Part shown: positions 26,562 through 37,200 of the stretch, piece after piece | Numbering within the stretch: position 1 is the stretch's first letter | Layout of the letters: each line of letters begins with the position of its first letter | NCBI RefSeq assembly: GCF_901709675.1 | Contig: NC_051100.1 | Coordinates: 2,046,001-2,110,000 of the forward strand | From: Syngnathus acus | Lineage: Eukaryota; Chordata; Actinopteri; Syngnathiformes; Syngnathidae | Direction: 5' to 3' | Length of the DNA: 64,000 bases | Position numbers and translations under genes: made by a program | Notes under the pieces: generated by a model | Databases searched by the model: none | Told to the model about the DNA's origin: nothing | Seen by the model: only the letters and a program-made list of their open reading frames with translations

Positions 26562-26838
26562 TCCGCGGTGTCAAACTCAGGCCTGCAGGTCATATTTGGC
26601 CCGCAAAGAAAAATTGTGCATCAACTTTGTGTCAATACTAAAATTGCAAAGAAATAGAGATGTTGCTCGCATTTTTTTATTACCATTCATCTTTTAAAAA
26701 TGTGAAGTTTTTACTCATCTCTGATTTCAAAACTAGTTATTCATCAGTTTGTTGTGTAGCCTATACTATATATAATAAGAGACGTTCACGCCGAAAGACA
26801 ACGATGCGGCCCATGACAAAATTGAGCTTGACACTCCT
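26562..26838. mobile_element. hAT-like non-autonomous transposon relic
   Basis: Begins CGGTGTCAAACTCAGGCCTG with a following TTTGGCCCGC, and ends GCGGCCCATGACAAA...GAGCTTGACACTCCT. The end is a diverged inverted copy of the start (AGGAGTGTCAAGCTC against CGCGGTGTCAAACTC). The GTGTCAAACTC / GGCCCGC pairing is typical of a widespread vertebrate hAT family, by memory of that motif only. There is no coding capacity. Confidence 0.55.
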
Positions 26839-26885
26839 GATTGCAGATAGTCGGCCATTTTGGGTTGAAAATGTTGTTTATCCAT

Positions 26886-27110
26886 GTTTCAAGATTCAAG
26901 ATTTTTTATTGGCCATGTTTGAGCGTGCCAAACAAGGAATTTGACTTCGGTACATCTCAGCCTCTGTTCAACATTTAGGTGACTAACAACACTCAGGACA
27001 TGTGCGAAAATTGACAAATATTCTCAAACATCCCCTGATCTTAAACTAGACGGGCTGAGGGGCACTGCCCCCAAGGTGCCAGTCACGAAAATCAATTCTA
27101 GGATTGGTTC
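26886..27110. repeat. composite of dispersed fish repeat fragments
   Basis: 26886-26975 carries TTCAAGATTCAAGATTTTTT, GCCAAACAAGGAATTTGACT and related sequence, a phrase I associate with a common teleost dispersed repeat tail. 27007-27047 (AAAATTGACAAATATTCTCA, CATCCCCTGATCTTAAACT) is a second copy of the core found at 29097-29141. A GGGGCACTGCCCCC phrase follows at 27059-27072. Confidence 0.5.
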
Positions 27111-29031
27111 CGCCATTTTGTTTTGAAGGAGATAGATTGACGTAGGTCATCCAGGGGAGTCAAAGGTAAGCAAGCAACTGGAAGGTGAAAGGAACTTGGC
27201 AGGAGGAGCGGGTCTCTCCAGTTCAAAGTTGACGTGGAAATGAATACCATGAATACAAATCTCAAACAGTGACCAAGAAGTCAGACGTGCATGTTAATTA
27301 GGGCGGAATGGAGGGCACGGCGCACCACAATGCCGGTGTCACCACCGATGGCGTCCACCTCCACGTCTCCAGACGTACGACGAGGAGAGGCTGGTAATTC
27401 AGCAGGTGAGAGTGGGGGCTAATGGAATCCCCAGCAGGAAATGAAGCCTTTGGAAAGCCAGCGACAGCATGAGTGACAGCTACATTAGAGCGGACGACGA
27501 GCGGAGCCGAGAGGCAAGAGGAGATGAAATGAGATGAGGGATGGACACGCAAGACAGATAGAAGAGAGAAGTAGACAGCAGGAGATAGATGCCTTCACCA
27601 ACTTCTCAACTTTCAATCACAATTCTATAGCCTTCTGTCACAATAGAAAGATATATGTCCCCATTCAAGAATCTGAAAACAACCAAATAGATTGTCACTA
27701 AAATTAGCATTTTAAAATTTGATGCCAAACAACCTGTTGTGCTAACGCATGTTTCAAAGCCACCGGAAGGTAGAATTCCTTGTGATCCGTGACTGGGGAG
27801 AGAAAAAAAAAAAAAAAAAGTGATTCTCCGGTGTACACTATTACTGCGGTGACACGGTTGGCCTGCACCAGATGGAGGGAGCATGACAGTCGCTCGCGAG
27901 TCTGTTGTCGCCCTGATTGGGCTTTGATTGTTTGATCTCCACAACATGACAGTCAAAGCCAGGACATTGTAATTCCGCCTCTGAGAAAACACTGCTTTTG
28001 GAGAATAATGCGGTCGGTCGGATTAATCGTCATCCTCTAAAAGTGATGGATTTTATTTGTAGCTTTAACAGGATCGGCAAAGCCGGTGCAAAAAAATAAT
28101 AATAATCCTGATGTTTATCACCTAGCAACTTCATCTTCATCAGACACTCATTGTATTCCATTCTAAACTGCATTTTATTTTTTAAATATATTTTAGGGAA
28201 CATATTTTATAAAAAAGATTTTTTTTTTTTTTTCATCTGCCTGTTAATTTGGTGTTGTTTTACTCTCCCTCGCCGATTTAAAATATAAACTAGCATTTTC
28301 TCATTCTGCTCCTTTCAGCCCAGAGACAAATTAGGAGAAGCGAGCCAACCAAATTGAACAAACTTGACCTGAATGCGCGAGAAAAAAAAATCTGAATCCT
28401 CGTCACGTTCCGTTCGACATCACAAGAATCAGTCTTGATTCAAGCGGGATGTTTTATCACGCCGCATTTGTTTGCCGAGCAGGAGCTTCATGTGCATTGT
28501 AATCGTGTGCAGAAGGTGGAGCGGGTAACCTGACACCGCAGATGTGTCACTAAACAGTTTGGGCGTCAGGGGAATCTAAAAAAAAAAATGGGTGGAAAAG
28601 AGCAAGCACAAATTGAAGAGAATCTCGTGATAGAAATGCCCCAAATTTGAGGCGCACGCATACCGTACCAGTAATTGGGACAGTTTGAGCATTTTTACAA
28701 GTTTACATTATAAAAAAATAATAATGGAGAGCAACAGTCGCCGATACATACGCAAAATGAATGGCATCACTCTCACTTGTGGTTTTTACGATCTGGAATG
28801 GATGATATAATGACTGTCAATTATTTTACCACATGAAATATTGATATCTTATACTCAACACTAGTCACCTTCGTTAAAAGACAACCGCAGCTGTAACAAA
28901 GTGTTGGATACAAGATCCAACGCAAAACATACACCACGAAAAAAATACTACTAACAAACGTAAATAATTACATAATAAATAAACATGGAAGGACAGACAG
29001 ACAGATGTAGTATCTCGACACCATTGTGCTT

Positions 29032-29215
29032 AAGTCAAGTCAAGTTTATTTGTATAGCCCTAAATCACAAGCAGTCTCAAAGGGCTTCACATAGACAAAA
29101 ATTGACAATTATTCTCAAAGCATCCCCTGATCTTAAGCTCCCAAAGTTCCCTTAAGGAACTAAGTCTAACTGAAGGAAGGAGATATTTAGGCCATAGCCT
29201 TGTCTAATAGAAAAA
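29032..29215. repeat. dispersed fish repeat (TTTATTTGTATAGCCC type)
   Basis: Starts TCAAGTCAAGTTTATTTGTA, continues TAGCCCTAAATCACAA and TCTCAAAGGGCTTCACA, then shares AAAATTGACAA(T/A)TATTCTCAAA with 27007-27047. The head sequence is typical of an abundant teleost interspersed element; the class (SINE or LINE tail) cannot be decided here. It ends near AGATATTTAGGCCATAGCC. Confidence 0.6.
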
Positions 29216-30948
29216 GTGCTTTGGCGCCATCTTGTGGCATTTGTAGGCAATCACGAATCTTTTGGAGACTTCAGTCCACCTCTCAAACCGCGCTCATCAA
29301 ATATAAGCATTTTCATCTTTGGAAAAGCAGACTTCTTTCTCCCAGTCCGAATGCGCATTTCCTTCTGATATGACTTTGATGTTTGTTGTTTTCAATTACA
29401 GCCGTTGCCATTTTTCTATCTTGGGCTCGTCTAGAAACTCAACTTCCTCTTTGTGAAGATTACACACGTCGTCTGTTTGCCGTCTCCGCTGAGCTTATTC
29501 CAAACGTAAACATCGTTTTATCAGAGCTCGCCTCCTCCTCCCCCGTCTTGCTCACGCTTTGGTAAATACGACTCCGAGGTTAGACGAGCCGCCGTTGTTC
29601 TTCCTCACCTCGGGGTTGTCAAATTTTCACTTTTATTTTACTTTGTGCTCGTTCTCCCCTCATGTTGAAAAGATCGATTTTTTTTCCCCCTCTTGTTCTT
29701 TGGTCACACGCTGCTCGGCTGACAGCTCGGGTCAAGCGAAGCGACCCGGCTCGCATCTCTAATGCCGATCGGGGGGAATTATGGTGAAATTATGCTTGCC
29801 GCGGGAGGATGGGGGGAGCGGAGGTGGAACACACACATCAAACTCCTCAAGGTCGTTTAAGGCATACACCCACACTAAGTAGTTTGTTAGCCTTGTTTTC
29901 AGTTAGGCAGCACACTCAAACTAAATAGGTGTACCGCCATCTAGTGGTTAATAGTGGAATTACACCCGAGCAGAACGCGCGAGACCAAAGTAGTATTTTG
30001 AATTGCGACGTGTTTACGGGATGACTTTTAGGTCGAGGCGCCGCTGTATTTACTCCATGCGCCTTGCCTTTCATATAATGTAATATCGATCCAGGGAAGT
30101 TAGTGAAGCCATGACATTTGGACAGAGCTCAGTGACACGATATGTTGAACGTGAGCGGAGGCTTGATGAGGTTATTGATCTACCCGAGCCCGTCTTGTCT
30201 CTCGCGCTGCCAAATCGTCATTTCTCAGCGCCGCGCCGACCGAAATAGATCAACAAAGAGACATGCGAAGCCCCCCTGGGGAAAGACGGGACGAGGCGGC
30301 GAAGACGATCACAACGCATCCGTGTCACAAACCACTGCTTCCACAACTCGCTCGCTTTTTCCGGAGTATCTTCTTTAGTGCAGCTACTCCCCAGTCTGCC
30401 ACCTTTTGTTTGCCTGTCATAACTGTCTGCTTTCATCACGTCGCATCACTGCTGCTTCCGAGTGTATGAAAAAAACAGTCAAGTCAAACATGTTTTAGAA
30501 AACACAAGCTCCAGCCCAAATTGGCAACACCGTACCATGTTGCCGGAAGTGTTATGAATTCATTTTTCCACTATGAGAAGGTTAAAGGAGACATTAATTT
30601 ATGATCACTTGTCCTCATTTGGCGCTGAAAATACAAACTCTGATTCTTCACAAAAAAAAAAGCTAATTTTAATTATTTTCCTTTCTTAGGGAAAACTAAA
30701 GGACAATGGAATTATTCAAAACAAGGTCAGCTTGGTACCTTGGTACTAAGGTGGGGGGGTGGCATCTGGCGGCCTGTCTGGTGCATGTCAAAGGGCTTTC
30801 AAAAAATGGTTATTATTTTTTTACAAAGCCAAATAATTGTATGAAAACCACTGATTCAGAATGTATTGCCTATGAGACAAGTGGAAAATGCTGAAAAAAA
30901 TACCCAGAAAATTTTGAAAACATCCAAGTCTGGCCTGGTAACTGGGAT

Positions 30949-30966
30949 GGGGGGGGGGGGGGGGGG
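30949..30966. repeat. poly-G tract
   Basis: Eighteen consecutive G. The flanking GTCAGTGCCCCCACAGGCCC resembles the G/C-rich phrases at about 4355-4420 and 27059-27072, so the tract may be the expanded core of a dispersed repeat. Confidence 0.85.
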
Positions 30967-32480
30967 TCAGTGCCCCCACAGGCCCCCTTCTAACTCTGTC
31001 AGTGCAAGGGGATGGTCAAAATCATGTATAACCGGCATCTTCAACCCAAAATGGCCAACTATCTCCATGAAGCAGCATAGGTTCTTCTGACTAAAATAAA
31101 AATATTTTTCTCCTCTACATAAACAGGATAACCTTCAAAGAGCCACATGCTGCTTCACCACTCCAATATACTGTACGCAGTGTCTTCCTCAGTTTGAAGC
31201 TCTCACCCAAATGTTCATTTTAATCCATCGGGGAGGTGCACCTTGTGGATGTAGGTAAATTAAAAGGCTTAGTAAATATAGAATCGTATAACCCAGAATC
31301 CTCATTAAAATATTCAAGGACGCTTATCATTAAGGGACGCGAGTAATCGTCTCCTCACCTGGAGCGCCTCCAGGGGGACGTCTGTGTTGGGAATCGTCGC
31401 CGTCGGAGATGTTCCTTTTTGAGAGAGAGAAGCTCAAGCGAGAACAAAAAAAAAAAAATGCTGCACATAAGCTACCTAAAAGAAATGACATTTCATCACG
31501 TGGGTGGAAAATGTGACAACTTTTCTTCTGCTTGTGACGTTCAAAAAAAAAATTTCAATCTGTGGGAATGTTCCAGAATGAGAGACATGCTGATATTATC
31601 GTCTTTACAAATGACTTGTGAGGACAAGAGAGGACAACACAAAGCTGCATTTAGGTCTTAAGAAGACGACATGATGATTTATGTTGTTGCCGGGAAGGAC
31701 GCAGCAACATGAAAACATTGCGAGGAGCTTTGAGGTTTTAGGGCGGTACATTGCTGTGCCCTTAAGTCTTGAAACCCAAACCTTTTTTTGAAAACATAAC
31801 CTAGGAATCCACCAATAAAAAAAACGAGGCTCGCAATAAATAATGAAAGGAGCACCCTCTGGTAATTGTATTTGGAAACAGAATTGTATCATTCTGTTCA
31901 TATCATTCACTAATAATTTACTCAGCACATCTTCACCAAATGTGCAAAAATACTGTACTTAAAACCTCTATTTTTTTCCCCCCGCCAATTGCTCTTAGTG
32001 GAAGCCGTTTTTCATCATCTTTTCATCTGCCTCAGTGCTCTCACATTTGAGTCATAATTACAAGAATCTGCATTTTGTGTGTAATCTAATTTCGTGTACA
32101 CGGCAGGAGGTTTCTTCCTCCTGTCAACAAACGGAGGAATTAAACCCTCGTGATGCACTAAAGCGCTTCTCAAAATCAAATGTTGTCTAGGTCAGAGGAC
32201 ATCATCTGTGTCTGATTATCTTCTTGCTTCCTTCCAGTCAGCCAGCAGGCGCGTTCAATTAGGCGTGTTTGTCCCATAAAAGGCAGAACTTTACGACAAG
32301 TGTCACATCTCGAGAATTTTCTTTGGGTTCTCGGGTCTTTGAGTCATACAATTCCCGGAATTTGGCAAGCCTATTTTGACACTCAAGTCAAACCTAAGCC
32401 ATTCTGTCTTGAGCAAGGCAAGCAAGAATCAAGTCAAGTCCTCATCTTTGCTTTGTACACTCGGAAGCTTTGTTGCGTCA

Positions 32481-32528
32481 CCCCCCCCCCCCCCCCCCCC
32501 CCCCCACCCACACACACACACACACACC
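32481..32528. repeat. poly-C / (CA)n compound microsatellite
   Basis: Twenty-five C followed by ACCC and a CA dinucleotide run. Confidence 0.95.
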
Positions 32529-34080
32529 ATAATGAAAGTTCCCCTGTCAGCAGAGGAAAGTTAAAATGAACTTCTAGCAGATATGCATCTGCCGTGTCAG
32601 AGGGGGCCGCCGCCGCCAAGGAACAAAATGGACTGATATTATCAGCAATATATTACAGATGTATTGAAGGACTAGGAGGAAATATTCTAAGTCACAATGG
32701 GGAGAATTTAAATATGCGTTGTGGTATAATCGGTGCGGATATTACAAGTTGGGTGACTCTTGGGGGACTCGAGAAAGGGGATGCGCGGTGTTTCTATTTT
32801 AGGAGAGTGCGATGAAAGAGATGTAAAAGGTGTGTTTGGTTACAAAATACACACTCAAGGGTGTTGCTAGTGGTGGGCAGTGATGGTGGTCTTACTATGG
32901 GGTGGCGTGATTTGTTTGGTTAAGTCGCCAGTCAAGTCCCAAGATTGGTTGTATGGTGTGCTTTTACAGTGCTGCACTGACACCTAGTGGCAGTAGTTGG
33001 AATGTCGGGAGTCTGGCGTTCAAGCTTGTTGGAAAATCAAATCAACCCTTCGAAATTCAGTTTGCTTACAAAATGTACAGGTTTTAAACACTAAAAAAAA
33101 TTTTATACGTTTTCTACTTTATGCTAAAAGTAGGCTTTTTAAAGACGGTCACTGCATCTTCAATTAAAATGTAAAAATTGACATATTTAAAGAACTGAAG
33201 TTGAAAATGGCAAAAATCCACACACTTTGAATTCATATTTGCATTAGAACTCAAATAATTCCCAAAAAGTAAGTGAGGTTAAGATAAATGGCCATCATGC
33301 ATTTTCATCATTTCCACTCACGGGTTGAATGAAGTATCAATCCATCTGTCATCTACCCAGTGAGATGAGCCAAATGTTATTTTTAAACGCAGCACATATG
33401 GTACGCAAGCAAAGCGGTGACTGGGTGGAACTATTCCGTTGTTCGATGTTCACTTTTCTGACAGTGTGCGCATGAGTGTGTACACATGCCTTGCATTCCT
33501 GCAGTGTGAGCCTTCAGCTGTCCTCCTGTCTGCCTCCGCGTCTGTCATCCATCACATCATCGGTCTGTGTTGTGTTGCCCAGTCTGTTGTCCACATGATG
33601 CGTGCTGCTAAAACACACACAACAGAATGATGACATCACTTGCACTGTAAAGAATCACATTGTTGAATTGAACATTCCACGTCTTGTTTGCAAACTCAAA
33701 AGTGTTTCGAAATCTTGAGTCAAAACCCTAATTGGTCATTAAAACCAACGTTTGAAACATTAACCCTGACTTGAAAAGCTCATTTGAAAGCCAAGTTTAA
33801 AACACCAGCGGAAATAGATAAATATTTTTAGAACCCCCAGATGCCAGGCCAGATAATCAATTTTTGAGTATTTCCCGATATACCCGAGAATTTTCCCCCC
33901 ACATTTTTACCTGTCCAGACATGAAATGAATATAATTTTTGTTTTTGTTTGTTTTCCCGACCCACTGAGCTATCCTTACTTTGAAACCCTAACCTCGTCT
34001 GAAAAGCAGTACTTTGAAACCCTGAATTTCTCTTGAAAATCAACTTTCAAACCTTAACAGTGGTTTGAAACCCAAATTTG

Positions 34081-34289
34081 AAACTGAGAAGACACACACA
34101 CACTCTCCCAGCTGTCCCCAAGCATGCTGTGAGGTGTGTATGCTGTCCCGGCGGGTTTGCGGGGGGTGGACTTGGAAACCAGAGCTGCCTTCCTGTCTTC
34201 TCCTGCGGCTTCACTTTAGTCGCCTGGAGGCCGACGGGAGGCGAGCGTTTCACCTCCGCTTTTATCTAGGTTTTGTGTCTAACTCTGAT
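34081..34289 (+). promoter_or_regulatory. putative chrna1 proximal promoter / 5' UTR
   Basis: The 200 bp before the chrna1 ATG includes a CAGCTG E-box at 34109-34114, the core bound by MyoD/myogenin-type factors. Muscle nicotinic receptor genes are known to be driven by such E-boxes, so this is a reasonable but unproven site. No clear TATA box was identified. Confidence 0.35.
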
Positions 34290-37200
34290 ATGAAGCTGTC
34301 GAACTTTGACACGCTGCTGTTCTGGATCGTCTGCGCAATGGCTGGTGAGTGCACGAATGAGCATGTGAAATGTCAGTCCCATCTCCGAGAGGGGCCTGGA
34401 TCCATTACAGGCACTTTGAAGGAATCTCATTTGTCATACAATATTATTTCTTTTTTTTTTTAAAGAGCAGAAATAGCACTGCATAATTGTATACTTTTTT
34501 AAAAGTAACATTCAGGAATGACATCATTAAAAAGAATGGAAAGAAATTAAACAGTTCACAGCACATCAGGATTAACTCACTGCTGGCCCGGACAGTAGGA
34601 GTTTTTATACAGACAAACCAAGATTTCACAACTACTCTGTTGCAGGGAAGTAAAGTAATCCAACTCTTTTTTTTGCAGCAGGTACATAATGACTCCATTT
34701 TGTTTACCTACATGTGCTGCTGCACCATTTGTGTTTAAAAATCAGACGTTCAAAGCGCCACAGTGATGTTATTCATTAGCCCGTCAATGCAATTTCTCAT
34801 AATATGTTAGCATTGTGCTAGTGGAATTCAAAACAAATACCGTAATTTTCGGACTATAAGTCGCGTTTTGTTTTTCATAGTTTGGGTGGGGGGGCGACTT
34901 ATACTCAGGAGCGATTTATATACATATATATGGGGGTTTTTCACTTTTTTGGGCATTTTATGGCTGGTGCGACTTATACTCCGGTGCGACTTATAGTCCG
35001 AAAATTACGGTATGTGTAATCCTCTTTGTTTTATGTATGTTTTATTCACAATCAGCTGAACTGTGGCTCATATAAAAAACTCGTCAAGGTACCACTCCTG
35101 CTACTAGTCTTCTAAAATTGGTCAGAATCCTCATTTAGATTTACTAGCATGTGTCTCAACAGAATGGAAGCTGAACCTGTTGTTTTCCGCACAAGTGAGT
35201 TCCCCTCCTCATCGTCCTTGAGATTCCCTAAAAGCGACAGCTCCGCATTGTCAGCATTCTCGCCCATGTTCATATTTGAGGCATTTCGTCAGGCAGGGCA
35301 GGGCAGCAGGTGTCCTCCGCCGCACGCTGATTTACAAGGCGGGAAAAGGCGGACGTTTAGTCACTTTGGACAAGGACGCAAGGGGGACTCGGAAGCTGTA
35401 AAAATCCTCACCACGGAAAATAATAGAGGACGTGCTGTGTTTGACGTCGCTCTCTAGTTCTGTTCACAGATATTAAAGTGTAAAAACGAAATTAACTACC
35501 GTAATTTTCGGACTATAAGTCGCACCGGAGTATAAGTCGCACCAGCCATAAAATGCCCAAAAAAGTGAAAAAAACCCATATATATGTATATAAATCGCTC
35601 CTGAGTATAAGTCGCCCCCCCACCCAAACTATGAAAAAAAACCGCGACTTATAGTCCGAAAATTACGGTACTATTAACGGGAAAACATCATAACATACGA
35701 ATATTGTGGAATATTGTGTTTTCAGCAGATCCATTTTTCTATTGTTTTAGGGGGCGTGGCTTAATTGGGGTCAAGCGTAAGAGGTAGGAAAGGTGAAAAG
35801 GCGGGTTAGCATGAGGCTACTAAGAGGCGGTTTTTAATCAATTCCCAATTTTTCCTTCTGTGGTTAGCATCTCAGTATTATGTACTCCACGGGTATTATT
35901 CAAGTGCCCCAAGCGTTCAAGGCAAGCGTAATTAATGACATCCACATTTTCCGATTCAGCGCGCAGGGCCGGCTGCGTGAAAAATGGACGCCGGGTGTTT
36001 CTTGCCACCAACGAGCGGATAAAGACGCCGTAAAAGTTGCTAAATCACCGGACGGCCTTTTTGTTTTATTGTCGGCCGGTCGGCCGTGCGCTCCAAACAA
36101 TATTTACTAGCTGGCCGTTACCAACGCATACATCAAATTGCATGATTCTGCCCGCTTGATTGTTCTCAGGTGACGTTCCCCTTGCAGGCTCTCTTATGTG
36201 ATCAATAATATTTACGGCCCAATAGTTCATCCTAAACACGTGCTTAACTATGTAAAAGTAATTAATAATCTATTCAGCTATTGTCAATTGCACCCATACT
36301 CTATGAGGCCTGTCTGTTCGGGACTATAAAGGTTGTTTTATGCTCCAATAAAATTGCACCGCTGTGTTGTATTATGAGCAACGAGATGGTGTTGACATAC
36401 CGAGCACATTGCTGCAGCATCGACGCAAAAGATCTCCAGGAGAAAAAGTGAACAAAAAGATTCAGTGATATAAACTTAAGCCAATCAGGAGGCTGCTTTT
36501 TTTCTTCTCAGGTAAACCGAGAGGGGAGGGGTGAGCAGTTACCACACAAAATGGTTTTAGCATAATGCGACTGGCTAGCAACCCAATGGCTATTGTCCTA
36601 CGCCCAGGTAACAATTTCACAACATTTTAAACACCAGGAATAGAAGTGTCAGAAAAACCTCCATGTGCCATTTTACTTGGAATCTGTCCGGAATGTGAGT
36701 GGAGGCCAATTGTTGATTGACAACTGCAAGTGCACGAAGGGTCACGCCCCCTTTTCTATTTTGGTGGGCGGCCACATCAAAAACAGCCACCATGACAGAC
36801 AGAATAACAAGTATCTCCGTCTTTCTGGAAAACATTCGAGAGTAGACAACACAGCAAATGTGTGTGCACGTGTGCGCCAGCAGCTGATTCCACAAATAAC
36901 ACACACACAAGTTTGCTACTAAACAGCTTCATGATCCATTCTTTTGTGTTTTATGGGCAAGGATAGCCCCACTTACTAAAAACTTCCCATGAAAAGTTTC
37001 CAAAATTGCCCATCTTGATTTACCTCTGAAATGAATGGAGCACTTCTGAAAATATACTTAAATCACTGGCAATGAGCCACATGCTGCCTCATCATATGCA
37101 GCCTCTTAGTGCTCGCATTAAGTTCTCTTCTCCATCGCCGCGATAACAAAGGCCGGCCGGCCTCTTGTTGATCCCAACTGAATCCATCAGTATGCGCCTG

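Larger units (their letters stand above)
29220..34080. other. intergenic, upstream of chrna1, no gene seen
   Basis: Contains two CTCF-like motifs in reverse orientation (29223-29237 and 29934-29947), a G18 run (30949-30966), a C25 run followed by CA repeats (32481-32528) and more TTTGAAACCC-like repeats (about 31765-31800 and 33700-34080). No ORF here shows a domain. Confidence 0.45.
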
